64,000 bases of DNA from Malaya genurostris. Lineage: Eukaryota > Arthropoda > Insecta > Diptera > Culicidae. The notes under the pieces were generated by a model that saw only the letters and a program-made list of their open reading frames with translations, was not told where the DNA came from and did not search any database. Below are positions 25,540 through 37,589 of the stretch, one piece after another. How positions within the stretch are numbered: the stretch's first letter is position 1; every line of letters starts with the position of its first letter. The translations under genes and the position numbers were made by a program. The DNA lies in contig NC_080572.1 in NCBI RefSeq assembly GCF_030247185.1, forward strand, positions 158,993,580-159,057,579, given 5' to 3'.

Positions 25540-27150
25540 TATAGTACGAATGTAGTTATGATGTCAAACAGCCTTTCGTTATAAATCAATCATTATCAGA
25601 TGGAAAATTCTGAGCAATTATATGGAAATAATGATGTCATAGCAAAATTTATAACGAGGAGGGAGTAGCAAGTGTTAATAGCCATGAAAGCCAAAGGTAT
25701 TGTAGATTGAATGTGACGAGGAAGTACGGAAGTATGTTACAAGCACATATACATATGAAACTCGGAGGTTACTAAGAGGGTATTTATAGAGAGAAAAGTG
25801 TTTTAAATTTATCTAACAACAGGGTTCAAATATAAAACTGACCCAATTTGTCGAGAATACCATCAAAATTATGATTATTGTGAGATCTGAGATGGGACAC
25901 TGATCATCGCAATCTGAACATGAACGGAGTATTGTTCGATCGGGCTGCCGTCTAAGTTGTGTTTCGTTACAGGTTCATCCAGTTATATACATGATTAAAG
26001 AGCGATGTATTTCAACAGCTGAGACAGCTCGGCGTGGTCGTTTCAGGCAGTTTACGTTCGGTTTGTGGGCTGTAACATTCATAGTTTATGTTCGTACTGA
26101 TGTGCGAGAAGCATTATTTTCATCCTCTTTATCTCTTCCTTCAGGATATCAAAGGCGTGATCGTTTCTTATATAAGAGTGTATAAGCCAATTCCCACTTG
26201 TACGCGGCGGGCAGATTTTCCCCAGACGGCTGGCTATGTCTGCCAGCCATTTTTGCCAGAATTCTGCCAGAATTCCGGCAAAAGTCTGGCAACAATGCAA
26301 CAACCGTTTCCGACAGAGAATTTCGCCTAGCAGTTATTAACGGTTCTTTTCTGTCATATTCTTGCCATACAAGATTGGCAGAACCGTTTTGAATCGGTTC
26401 TACATTTTAAGCGTCTTTGTTTTATTTTTTCAATAAAAGATACATATGAAAGGCAATAAGTTCTTGCCCTTCATATATACTAATCATGGAAAATGTTATT
26501 GCCAATAACATTGCTTTCACACTACCAAACATACCCATATTTCAATGTCATTTAGCTCGTTTCAAGATTGGTTTTTTGTACGCACATGCGGGATTGACGA
26601 ATTTCAAAAGAAGTCGAATAAAAAAAAAAGAAAGAGGACTGAAATAAACAAGACACGTACGGCGAGATAACGACGGAATTTCGCCTGGACAATTTTGACA
26701 GCAGTCGGAATGCAGCCAGCCTTCTGACGGTTGCAAGAATTCCTCACAAGCGGGTTGAAACAGATTTTAGATTTATATGTAAACGGTAAATAAATGTTCG
26801 TAGCGAAAGATATATTCAAATCAAAGATGCCGTATTCGATACATGTTAGCGGGATTCTGAATAGCCTTCGACTTTGCAGTCGACTTGTAAGTCTACGGGA
26901 CTATTGCTTGGCCAGTGCTGCAATACTACGGACACTAAGAATCCTTTCAAGTCAGGACTAAAACATACAAAACCTGGCTCGTTAAGTTCGTTATACATTG
27001 AACCACCAATCGAATAAAAACCTTGAGTACAAAATTTGGAGTCGGAATTTGCAAGGCAAAAATCATTCAGAAACATCTTATTTTCAGGTACCGTACAACA
27101 AAGCTTTGAATGCAAAAACTGAATGAAAAAATCTGGTTCTTTCAAAAAAG
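25540..27150. other. hAT interior, no gene recognised
   Basis: At 26200-26400 TGCCAG/CTGGCA words recur densely (TGCCAGAATTCTGCCAGAAT is a local duplication). No reading frame here matches a family I know. Confidence 0.4.
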
Positions 27151-27903
27151 TACAGGTGTGTAATGTCAGAGACATAATTGGATGTCGTGAATACGAATAA
27201 AACTGACACTCTTACTTTATACTTTACAATATAAATTAGTTGAGCGATAGCGTAAATTGTTCAAGTTTTGCCATTTTATGCTACAAGAATTTGAAACGAT
27301 ACACCTAAACTACAGTACAGTACAGTGCTCCCGACGATTGAAGTCCAAATAAAAGCACGACCTAAGCGTATGAGGCTCTATACCACGCAAACGGTCTGCT
27401 TTCATTGCCAACTGCTCCACTGGACGACTGAAGTCCAAATGAGAGTTGCGACCTGAGCGTTATAGATTTTTAACCACACAGAAGGTGCACTCTCTGAAGC
27501 TGTTGGTTGATTAAATCATTCACACGACGTCTGCTTTCATCCAACGCACAAGAAGAAATGATCGATTTTCGACCACGGTTCCCCTTTTATAAGCAGTCGG
27601 TTGAAGATATGTGCCTGACTACCTCAAAATCGTCGTCCTTGCGCGAAAAACCCAAGCGAAAGTAAAGAGTTTTCCGCGTTGTTTTAAAATTTTGAGAAAA
27701 CTTCATTTTTGAGTTGTTTGTGGTTTTCTTACACTATTCAAAATATTATCCTAAATTCCTGATCATATTTTTGATGAAATAGTGAAAGAATTATGTTGCT
27801 GTCATTAATACAAGTCGAGATATTCACGATTAAGTTCTGCCCATTCTTCCACATGGCTAATTTTGAAAAGGCACCCCATAGTAAAGTAAGTCGTATTCAC
27901 GAC
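27151..27903 (-). repeat. PR repeat family, copy with internal deletion (753 bp)
   Basis: In minus orientation it runs from GTCGTGAATACGACTTAC at 27903 through TATAAAAGGGG (27601-27591) to TCTCTGACATTACACACCTG at 27151. AAAA lies outside both ends (27904-27907 and the A-run at 27144-27149). Compared with 58853-59865 it lacks the middle that holds a 63-codon frame, but it has a partly duplicated ACTGAAGTCCAAAT stretch. Confidence 0.75.
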
Positions 27904-27907
27904 AAAA

Positions 27908-29220
27908 CATGTTTGCAAGCGTGGAATGTAGCATGGTCGCCCGTAACAGATTCAAATGTTTATTTCGTTTTATTCAGAAAAAAGTATTAATTCACCATGT
28001 TATGTACTAATGTCTTTCTTGAGTAATATGATCTCAAGCTTTCCAGACATATAATGTTATCTTCTATATATGAATAGTATAGTGTTTCTATTAACATGGA
28101 ATATATTCCAAAATACATATCGGGTATGGTACGGTTACTTATATGATATAGGGTTGTGCTGATAATCTGTTGAATCATTTTCTTCCTGTTATGCACAGAA
28201 TTATCTTATCTCCAGAAACGGCATTTTATCTATTATATTATTTTGGTCATAGCTACCAGAAGTTCGCGACTTTTACACACGTTGAAACTGTCACTTTACA
28301 TTGTAAAATTTAAAACTCGGTTAAAGCGTATATTTCATCAAGCAGAAGCTTGTATTCAATATATTTTGAATTCTTTAACTTAATCTTGCTGCAATTCTCG
28401 TACACATTTTTTGGTTTTCTGTTTTCTGGTACCGATCATCCCTTAGTTTTGAAACAAGAAGTTGGATATGGATGAAACTAAATGGAAGGCTATGGAGCCA
28501 CAAAACCCAGATTTTGGGTAAGTCGGTCAATGTGTCCATACACACACTTTTTCTTTTTAAAACACTTTTTTCGAAAAGCTGAAGACACTTGTTCACATAT
28601 AAACACATTGTAAAGTTGCCTATTCAATTTTGTGGTCGAAAACTATTCAAAGTGCACCAAATATCTTATTTTGGTTCAGAGCATCATATTCTATAATTTC
28701 AACGAAATCGGTGAGGCACGGGTACCAAAGTGTGCCGACAATTGGTGAAGTGACGTTAAATACACTAAATAATTAAATAGTTGTGAAAAGTAGCTATGAT
28801 TCGATCAAAAATCAAAACGTCGTTATTCAGAATAAGGGTACAAAAGACATTTTCGGAGTATTATTAATGAATGGTAATGTATCTGTTTATTTAGGAAAAA
28901 GAAGGAAGCACTAAGGAGCAATACTTTATAAATTGAGACATATGGGCCGTTACACAAAATTCAGTGTTTATTTTCTAATATTCGTTAGTTATTAAAATTC
29001 ATTGCCTTCGCCGACAGTATACGTAATTTTTAAAACAATTTCTTTATTTCACAATAGTAAAGTGTAATGAAACCCTAATGTTTTCTGCAAAGGTACTCCC
29101 AACAACGCAGTCGTATGTACTAGTACCGTTTCATTAAGGCAACCGAAATAGTGCGAGCGCACTATGAACCATAGCTTGTCTCCAGAAACAGTCGATTTAT
29201 TGCTTCAAGAGACACTGATG
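27908..29220. other. hAT interior, no gene recognised
   Basis: Anonymous AT-rich sequence. No repeat pair or conserved protein was found. Confidence 0.4.
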
Positions 29221-29580
29221 AGACAGCCGGCTCGCGACAGCCCTTTGTAACAGTAATTTCCTAAAAATCAAAGGATGTCTTCGATTTTCAAAGGCTGTCG
29301 CCGTAACAGTTCATACGAATCAGCTGACATAAAGAAACAGGATATAAACAGCCCGTTCGGTTTGACTACTCTCCGGATAGAATACTCTCATCAAACTGGC
29401 GAGTAGAAACTGTCTCAGTGACAGCATTAATTTAGGCATGCGAGCCCTGTTGCCATTACAGTTCGGCATAGGCTTCACACATACTGTAGACTGGGCTTTC
29501 GACTTTGCGCTCAGACAGTTCATGCTATCTAGTGGCGGATGTCATTGAAAAGCAGCACTGCTGGGAAGCCTGCTCAGCCC

Positions 29581-30619
29581 TATCCAAGCTGTTTGAAAAG
29601 TCAATACAAAGGCGAATTCTTGCTTTCGCAGATGAACAGGATATATTACTGGAAGAACAGTTTGGGTTCCGGAACGGAAGATCCACCATCCACCAACTCA
29701 CAAGGGTTAACAACGTCATACAGCAAAACAAATCAGTGTCCAAAACGACTGCCATGGCAATATTGGATATTGAAAAGGCATTCGATAATGTGTGGCACGA
29801 TGGCTTGGTGTTTAAACTGCATCGGTATAATTTTCCCATGTATCTTATTAAAATTATCAAAAATTATTGCAGCTAGAGTATTCCAGGTTTCTCTGAATAA
29901 TGCACTTTCAGAAAGATTTACTATTCCTGCTGGTGTACCCCAAGGAAGTATCCTAGGTCCCATGCTATACAACATTTTTACATCAGACATCCCACCTCTT
30001 CCGGGTGGTGGTGTTCTGTCACAATTTGCTGATGATACTGCCATTCTTTACAAAGGTCGTGTTATTAATTCTCTGAAGAATAAACTACAGACAGATCTGG
30101 ACGCTCTAACTGAATATTTTACAAGATGGAAAATTGTGATCAATGCAGCAAAAACGCAGGTCATCTTGTTTCCACATTCAAGATCTCCAAAACTTGTTCC
30201 ATCAGACGAATGCCGAATACGATTCGGTGATGAGGTCATCCAATGGTCCGACAAAGTTATCTATCTAGGACTCACCTTTGACAGACATCTGATATTCAGG
30301 TCACATGTTGACAAAATCGTTCAAAAAATGCAGCATACTCATTAGTTCTCTGTATCCGCTGATTTGTAGAACATCTAAACTGTGCCTGAAGAATCAGATG
30401 GCTGTCTATAAACAAATCATCTACCCCGCAATTGAATACGCAGTCCCTGTTTGGCGGGACTGTGCACGAACACACAAACTTAGGCTTCAGCGCATTCAAA
30501 GTAAGATCTTAATGATGATTCTAAATCTACCCCCTTGGACAAGGACTAGTGAAGTACATGAGATGGCCTCCCTGGATATACTAGAACAAAAATTTGAACA
30601 ATACTGCACGAAATTTTGA
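29581..30619 (+). pseudogene. Jockey ORF2: RT core and C-terminus
   Basis: The continuation of the interrupted RT reads LSKLFEKSIQRRILAFADEQ, QFGFRNGRSTIHQL, then AILDIEKAFDNVWHDGL (motif A Asp). After a frameshift near 29875 it continues with PAGVPQGSILGPMLYNIF (motif B), QFADDTAIL (catalytic FADD), KWKI-type motif D region and YLGLTFDRHLIF. A shift at 30345 leads to the C-terminal thumb VYKQIIYPAIEYAVPVWRDC and HEMASLDILEQKFEQ. It ends at 30619 without an RNase H domain. Confidence 0.88.
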
Positions 30620-30874
30620 AGGGAGGTGCTCAATCTCTGAAATACAAATTATTCAAATTTTATACGTATTAGGTTAGGGATAGTTATAAGTAGGTAGATA
30701 TTTTATAAATAATTAAAATAAATATTATGATTCGTATGAACATCAAATTCGTATGAACAACAAAGATGAAAGGCCAAAGGGTCAAAACACTTGTACTGTA
30801 AAATGTTGATGTAATACACAAAAATAAGATTAATAAACAGATATTTATGCAAAAATAGCGAAAAATCGATCATT

Positions 30875-31378
30875 TCTTCTTGTGCGTTGGATGAAAGCAG
30901 ACGTCGGGGCGAGAAGACGCATTCAAACAGTGGCATAGTCCAATCCACGTGCGAATGTGTTGGTGTGGCTATTCTCAGTAGTTGAAAGGTTAATGCTAGT
31001 GTGAGTGTGTCGAAATAACCCAGTGAATTTTGTCGAGCCGCATCGTGTCAATTATTGAAGACATATATGCAATAAAAAACACTGCAATGCCAAGAGAACA
31101 GTTGAGAAAGACATAAAATCGTTCATGAAACTCTATATCACGTAATGGTACTGTCTTCTACTTGGTTCATTAGTCCATAGCTTACGAAATTCTATATGCA
31201 TTTTTCACAGTGTATGATTATGAGTCAAAAATGTTTTTCCTCAGTGTAAAATTGAACCCACAACAAACTTTGACTTCGGCTCGCACACATTCCAATTTCA
31301 TATATGAATAGATCTGCGCACTCTGCATCGGTGTGAGTAACTGAGACGTCAAATTGCTCAATTGGAGAGCGCACCTTA
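30875..31378 (+). repeat. PR repeat family, middle part, between Jockey and gypsy
   Basis: This resumes the PR sequence after the Jockey target duplication (TCTTCTTGTGCGTTGGATGA, AGCAGACGTCG). It then diverges strongly and ends with GGAGAGCGCACCTT, the point where the gypsy element was inserted. The sequence across the gypsy joins as GCGCACCTT plus CTGCGTGG, matching GTGCACCTTCTGCGTGG on the minus strand near 59420. Confidence 0.65.
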
Positions 31379-33920
31379 TGACTTGTATAAGCATGCGCGT
31401 CACTTTTGATTCTTTTATTTAGGTTAGATTAGGCTTCAATTTCTTACCTTTTTTTCTAACCTGCTCGGCTCGGGTCGATTACCCGGGAGAAATGCGAACT
31501 TACTTCCCTTGCATTTAATTCAAAAAATATAAAAGAATATCGAGAAGGGAACAATATTTTAACACTGAAAAAAAAAACCTAATTTCTATGCACAATGAGA
31601 ACGAACCATTTATTTAAGTCTTTCATTTTATAAAGTTTGTCCATTAGGGATTTAAAGAAAAAGGGATAAAGTGGTATCCGCTTACGGTTTTGATGCGTTG
31701 TCTTCTAGCGACGATCTCCAGCGGCCGTCTCTGCGATGCTCGAAGTCCACCAGGTGGAATTGTAGCCGTCCACCATCGGCGACAGCAGAAACAATGGCTA
31801 CCGTTTCACAACCGTTTTGCTTACACGTGCAAAGCCTTACACTATATCTAGGCGGGTGTCTTCCGTCGAATTCTACACTTTTCCTGCGGAGGATTTCAGG
31901 GGACCATCATCAGGCACTAGGTTCCACCCGATGCAGAGTTACTCACAATCAGGCACGTACCCAGAGGGGGGGCCCAAGGGGCCCGGGCCCCTCCCGAAAT
32001 CGAAATAAAGTAATTGGGATTTTTAACCACTATTTCCGGAATCAGGAACAGAACTGAGTTGTACGGGCGAATTTATTTTCGAGGTTCAGAAGTCGGGTTT
32101 CGCAGTGATTACAATCAATGTCAAAATTAAAGGAAATGGTACTGGATGATTAGAAAGTGCCATGAAGATTAGTACTGAGCAAACATATCATAGTTTTAGC
32201 AAGATTCTGCGAATGAAAAAGTTGTCCTGCCGCTGGATGTTGCACTTGCATACTTAGGATTAAAAAGACGAATGCGAGCACACTTCAGAAGCATGTTCAC
32301 CTATGCTGATGGTGTCGGTTGATTACTGTTGACTTACTCCATTATTATACGCCAGAGAACAGAACATTACCGGGTTTTCGGTAATATAAGTATAAGTGTG
32401 CATTATTGGAGCGACTCAAAATCGGCGTGAGCTCTGAGAAATTTATGTGAGTTCTATTTTGGAGTTTTTGAATTCTATTAAGAAAATTTTTCTGTTGTTA
32501 CATCATCACTCCCAATGACGAATTTAAATTTTTATACTCATTACCCTGTAAAATTTCAAATATATTCAAAAATTTAAACTCGAAAAAAAAGTCTTCGAAC
32601 TTCAAGTTTTCTTCAAAGAATGAAGCACGGAATTGGTATAGCGAACAAAAACAAAAAAAGATCGCGACAATTTCAAAAATCGGTTAATTTTAAGAAACGT
32701 CTACTAAAAACGTGATTTTCAAAAGACTACAAAAAAGTCTGAAACATGTCTACAGCTTATTTTATAAATAATCCAGACACGGAAGTTGACTCGATGAAAT
32801 AAAATCGGATCACGTGGGATTATAAGGAACTTCATTTGAATAAAAATTTGTTAAAATCGGCTTGACCAAATAATCAACAAATTTTGCAATCTAGAAGAGC
32901 TTACTGAATAGTTTCGAAATATTTGTTCCTTCTTACATCATTGAAATTGAAGGTTTTAAAATTCATCACTTAGTTTTCCCGGCACTAGAAGTCGAATCCG
33001 AACAATGGTACTATATGATAGAAGAAATGTAACAATCGATTCCTTTCCTTTGACACATAGAACTTCTTGCTTCAATCTCTCATTGTTCAATCCGAAATAT
33101 GCGAGTACATATTTACTTAAATTGATAAATACTTGCACTCACTCTTCAATAAAAAGAAAAACAAAAACAAAACAAAGATGTCTTATTTCTCATTTGTGGG
33201 CCCCTCCCGAAACGAAATCCTGGGTACGGGCCTGCTCACAATCACTTATTTTTAGACAGGTGGTCAACACTTTTGTCACTGGAAGAATAATGCGTACTTA
33301 TTAATAACGCCACTTTATATTGCTAGACTTTTGTTACCAGATAAGAGAGCGAATGATCATTCGCTGGTGTTTATATACCCGGCGGCGTCCTGACAGAGAA
33401 GTCGAACGGGCCGAATGACATTTCATTTTTGGTTGGTAGTGGGTAATGCCAAATGATAGGAATTTTATGGTGCCAGGGAGTTCGGGAAGTTTTTATAGCA
33501 AATTTTAAATTCAAATTTTGGGGAATATAACAGGGTGTTTGTTTTACATTAAATTATGTATAGAATTGCAATTCATTTGTGTTTATTGGTTTCGGGGAAA
33601 CCTGACACCGTATATGGACAAGGATGTAAAATTGAATACTAAAGAATAATTTAAAGTAAATATTTAACAAAATAATTTAAAATTATTGCAAAGGTGATCT
33701 TGGTGTTTATAATGAGGAATTCAATTTAAGAAAATGGTACAAATAATAGATGGACAATAATAATAAGAATTATAAAAATAAACATTATTATAAAAATATA
33801 TATGATTATATGAATAATATATTTGTTAAATTCAGGAGATATTATTTATAAAGTATTTATTTACAAATATTAATCACATTGTGCATATTTTATCAAGTGT
33901 TACCGAACTTGGAGGTAACA
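31379..33920 (-). repeat. 3' LTR of Ty3/gypsy element, interrupted by hAT MITE
   Basis: The LTR is TG...CA bounded and, without the 1285-bp MITE and its 8-bp duplication, matches 42899-44146 nearly base for base. The target duplication ACCTT is at 31373-31377 (with one extra A before the LTR) and 44147-44151. It contains the 16-bp palindrome GCGAATGATCATTCGC at about 33351. Internal coding runs on the minus strand, so this is the downstream LTR. Confidence 0.9.
31950..33234. mobile_element. hAT-like MITE in the gypsy LTR, 1.29 kb
   Basis: TIRs are CAGGCACGTACCCAGAGG and CCTGGGTACGGGCCTG. The 8-bp duplication CTCACAAT lies at 31942-31949 and 33235-33242. The other LTR preserves the empty site ACTCACAATCACTTATT. 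It is the same family as 14854-16718 and shares internal tracts (AATCAATGTCAAAATTAAAG, GGAAATGGTACTGGATGA) but is shorter, so it looks like an internal-deletion derivative. Confidence 0.92.
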
Positions 33921-34013
33921 ATCTTCCCGGAGTCGGAATAAAAAAAATATGTTATATTTTTTTAATTTAAATTATTGGCAGTGTTTAGTGTAGATTGTTG
34001 AGTGTCGAATATT

Positions 34014-34187
34014 GTGGGCCTACTTCCTTTGGAACGTCAAGTTAATTCAAAACAATGATTTTTCCCATAGGGGAGCTCTTTTATTTTGAATTATATGACA
34101 TTGCAAGGGTGAGACTCGTCACGGTATTCCTTGTGTGGGCCTACTTCCTTTACAGTAGCATTTTTTTTTAGAACAATGATTTTTCCC
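34014..34187. repeat. 121-bp tandem array near 3' LTR, left part
   Basis: Units begin (G/A)TGGGCCTACTTCC and contain ACAATGATTTTTCC, GGAGCTCTTTT and GGTGAGACTC. Starts at 34014 and 34135 give a 121-bp period. The second unit is split at TTAA (34188) by the element 34192-35585, and the array resumes at 35590. Confidence 0.88.
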
Positions 34188-34191
34188 TTAA

Positions 34192-35585
34192 GGTGAAATG
34201 TAGCGTCATATAATGCGCGCAAAATTTTATCCGCTTCAGTTGAACGAACCTTCGCACAAAGCATACCAAGAAAAACGGACACATAGAAACAAGAACTTTT
34301 TTCAATGATTGAGCGCAGTGGGTTTACCTCTCGTTATATTGGCTTGTAAAAAGATTGGACGTAATGGATTTTTGAATTCTTCACACTTTGAATATATGCT
34401 AATTCAATCGTTATTGTTAGTGATTACACTAGAGCTATAAATCATAAGTAATTATGAATGACTAACATGAGGCTATATGTATATGTATTGACCAACCTGC
34501 TAACCATGTATATGCCTGAGTTTAGTAGCAAGCATGGATTCTCCTTCAAAAGAACGATTGAAGACGAGATAACATTCAAGTATTTTCGATATCTCTGCCA
34601 GTCGTTCACCAGGCCTTCCCGCCGATGAGATAGAATTTACGTAAAAGTATTTTACTTGACTCGCATGATAGAGCGCTGTCCAATTTACTTATCGAATACA
34701 TTCAATGCCAATATATTACATTCTAATTGACTTTCATTATCATCTTCGAATAAGTAGAACTTATTATTTCTGTTGTGTCAATTGGATCGTAGCACTAGCC
34801 ATGTAATCGAAGCTATGCTATGAGTCGGCTGCGAAGTCTGTTAAAACAGAAATGTCAAATTTCTCAAAAGGAATGTAATTCCAAGACTTCCACACTCAGA
34901 CATTTTCCTGGTGTGGATTCAGTATTCTCCCAATACGGTACAATCTAAAATAATACCTGTTATACGATATCACACAGCCAGGCTTTATTGCTTCAGCAAC
35001 ATCAATGCATTGAACTCAACAGAATTGGACATTATTAGCATTATAAATGACAGTTACTTAGAAAATAAACAATTTCTTACAATACCCATTTTATTATATT
35101 CAACTCGTTTCTATTTCAACACAAAACCCAATGCTGCATAAATTCGTGTCATAATTTTATATGTAATTTTTGTTCACGATATAATGCCACCGTGCCCACC
35201 GTGCATTTCTCACACCACCTCAATACGAAACAGCAGCGCGCAAGCAATAAAAAAAATGCAGAAAAGTTTATGAAAACTTTTTCAATATTCGGTTGTTTTC
35301 GCTAAAATTTTATAATTTTGAGTTGCATTTTCAGATTCTTTGTGAAATTCTGCTACAAACACTACTTTTCAATTCTAAAATCATCCCCGTGGAACGGAAC
35401 AGTTACCGTTTATACATTTCAAAAACCAATTACGGCTCGGCAAAGCAAAATTTCAAAATTCTAAGAATACTTAGTTATGATAAATTTGATTTCGAAAACT
35501 TAAGTGTTTTTGGTTTTTCGAAAATCGGTCTAGTTTTTGAATAATTGATCAAAAACGCGATTTTCGCATTCCGCTACATTTCACC
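34192..35585 (+). mobile_element. TTAA-flanked non-autonomous element, copy A (1.39 kb)
   Basis: TTAA at 34188-34191 and 35586-35589 brackets TIRs GGTGAAATGTAGCG (left) and CGCTACATTTCACC (right). Joining the flanks restores the 121-bp array unit (TTTTTCCCTTAAGGGAGCTC). It aligns with the reverse complement of 7816-9107. It has no transposase. Confidence 0.8.
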
Positions 35586-35589
35586 TTAA

Positions 35590-35895
35590 GGGAGCTCTTT
35601 TCTTCGAAAATACGTGATTCTGTAAAGGTGAGACTCGCCACACTTTCTTCTGACGTGGGCCTACTTCCCTTGAAGTACCAAGGTAATTTGGAACAATGAT
35701 TTTTCCGCAACGGAGCTCTTTTCTTCCAAATTATGAGATTCTTCAACGGTGAGACTCGCCACATCTATTAGGGACATGGGCCTACTTCCTGTGGTAGTTT
35801 CGGACTAGAAAGACAATGATTTTTCCTAAGGAGCTCTTTTCTCTCGTGTTGTACGAAACGCTACCGGTGAGACTCTCCATGATTTTTTTTCTCAG
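35590..35895. repeat. 121-bp tandem array near 3' LTR, right part
   Basis: Further units start at 35655 and 35776. Each carries the GGGCCTACTTCC ... GGAGCTCTTTTCT ... GGTGAGACTC pattern. In the gypsy orientation the array lies downstream of integrase. It is non-coding. Confidence 0.88.
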
Positions 35896-36453
35896 AATCC
35901 GTCAGATAGATAGGTGTTTTATTTCCTTTCTGTTCCGACCAGAATACCCAAACTCAATCAAATCACTGTCGAGATATATTGACTACTTCGATCAATCGCG
36001 AAGGAGTTATCAAAATAAATTTTTATTATTAATCCTTTTTTTTGTCGGTCAGTAGTGATAAGCCTCTGACCAAAATTCTTTCCATTTGTTCGTTTTCTTT
36101 TTTTCAACAATCACACATTCATTCATTCATCTTTTTCAATCAGTCTATCTCATACATAATCCATTCATTCTTTACATTCACCTCAAACAAACAATTCGTT
36201 TCACTCATACGTTATCATTCAGTCCTTAACTGATACATTTATCTTTAAAATTAGCTTTATCCTAGGGCGCCCCATAATATAAACTAGATCTATGTGATTC
36301 GTTATCGATCTTACTGGTTCGTCGACGAAACCGATCGTATTAAGGAATCGAACGTAATCTGATGTGTTGTAATAGGACATCACTCAGAAAAAAAAACAGA
36401 AGAGATACCAAGAAAAACTGGTTTAATTATTCCGGCTTTAAATGATTTGCCGG

Positions 36454-37400
36454 TCAAACACCCAAATCTTTTCCCGATAAATCTGCTAACCTGTATGAAT
36501 TGGTGCCGACTTTCGCAGCCACCTTACAGGGTAAATATTGCCTGCCGTATTTCGCGTTGTAGCACTCCACAGCGCTAGATTGTTTGGTATTCCGCCGAAA
36601 AACTAACTGACCCGGACTAAAAGCTTTTGAGAAACGTTTATGACGGAGATTATAATGATTTCGTGATGATTCGTATGATTTAAGTAGGTTTCTACTAACC
36701 AAATCGTATATTTTATTGAACATTTGCTTACGATGTGCTTCCCTCTCTTCCTCACAACAATTTTCACCGTGACGAAAGAGACGATGATCAGAGCCTTTTT
36801 CCGATAGCTCATGACCATGCGTGATGAAGTATGGGGTTAGTCCGGTAGATGAATGTATGCTGGTATTTAAAATCAATTCGATTTCCGGAATTTTAGTGTC
36901 CCACAGACGCTGATCTTCTTTCACGTATGATCGAATAGCTGCGTTTATGGTCCTATTTACCCTCTCAACCGGGTTAGCTTGAGAATGATACTTGGAGTTT
37001 AACCAGTGTGTTATTCCGAAGCGATCCAGTAAGTTTTTAAATTCTTTAGAGACAAAAGGACTACCGTTATCGGTAATTACTATCTCTGGGACAGAATTTC
37101 TGAAAAACCACTGATCGCGAAGAACCACACACATGGCTAAACTCTCAAGTTTTCGTAAGGGATGTATCATCACCCATTTGGAAAAATAATCTGTTATTAC
37201 TAACATGTGTTGGTTTCCCTTACGACTTCGTGGTAGGGTGCCTACGAAATCTAAGGATATTATTTGCCAAGGTCGAGACGCCTCCCTAGCTTTGTCCATC
37301 GGGGGAGTCACAGGAACGAATGCTGGCTTGATTTCTTTGCACGTTTGGCAATTTTGAACATATTGGCGATTCTGGGCCAATAGTAACGTTTCTGAATTTT
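36454..37400 (-). pseudogene. Ty3/gypsy integrase
   Basis: The catalytic core shows WQIISLDFVGTLPRSRKGNQ (first Asp), EIVITDNGSPFVSKEFK (second Asp) and HSQANPVERVNRTI (Glu), the D,D-35-E triad that inserts the cDNA. NCQTCKE near the start is the end of the HHCC zinc finger, whose N-terminal half lies in broken frames at 37400-37560. The C-terminal region (RFSKAFSPGQLVFRRN) resembles the DNA-binding SH3-like part. A TGA follows GKDLGV at 36454. Confidence 0.9.
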
Positions 37401-37589
37401 GTTACGAGTTTTTTCGACACCAAGATGGAATACATCATCATGGTTTTCTTGAAGGATTTTGGGGATATCGTTGAGCTCAGGAATTAATTTCCACTCGAAA
37501 CGACTGTCAAATGGTTCACTTTTTGAGGTTACAAATTTTTACAGTTGTCCATTTTCAATTTTAAAATCAATGTACTTATTTGGATTCTT

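Larger units (their letters stand above)
24418..29572. mobile_element. hAT-like element without recognisable transposase, 5.16 kb
   Basis: Termini are CAGACTTCCCAAATGTACCGC (left) and, as reverse complement, CAGGCTTCCCAGCAGTGCTGC (right). The 8-bp flanks CTCTGCCC (24410-24417) and CTCAGCCC (29573-29580) differ at one base. Excision restores the Jockey RT frame (Ser-Ala-Leu-Ser-Lys). Both subterminal regions are crowded with GACAG/CTGTC motifs, typical of hAT transposase-binding repeats. The inside holds a 261-bp tandem duplication and a PR copy (27151-27903). No hAT transposase, zinc finger BED or dimerisation region is visible. Confidence 0.7.
21228..30861 (+). mobile_element. Jockey-clade non-LTR retrotransposon (nested, interrupted)
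   Basis: A 13-bp target duplication, AAAATCGATCATT, brackets the element. Removing the 489-bp MITE (21956-22444) and the 5155-bp hAT element (24418-29572) leaves about 4 kb, consistent with a near-full Jockey-type element: 5' UTR, gag-like ORF1, then endonuclease plus RT ORF2. The 3' UTR has AATAAA at about 30717. No RNase H domain follows the RT, as usual for Jockey. Both ORFs carry frameshifts. Confidence 0.85.

Noticed and set aside
31671..32057. Apparent genes in the gypsy LTRs (also 43190-43516)
   Set aside because: The same frame appears in both LTRs because the LTRs are duplicates; it is antisense to the element and has no recognisable domain.
35293..35544. An 83-codon frame shared with 7854-8075 in the two TTAA-element copies
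   Set aside because: Of about seven base differences seen in the shared stretch, nearly all change the amino acid, so there is no sign of purifying selection; the similarity is explained by recent common descent of the elements.
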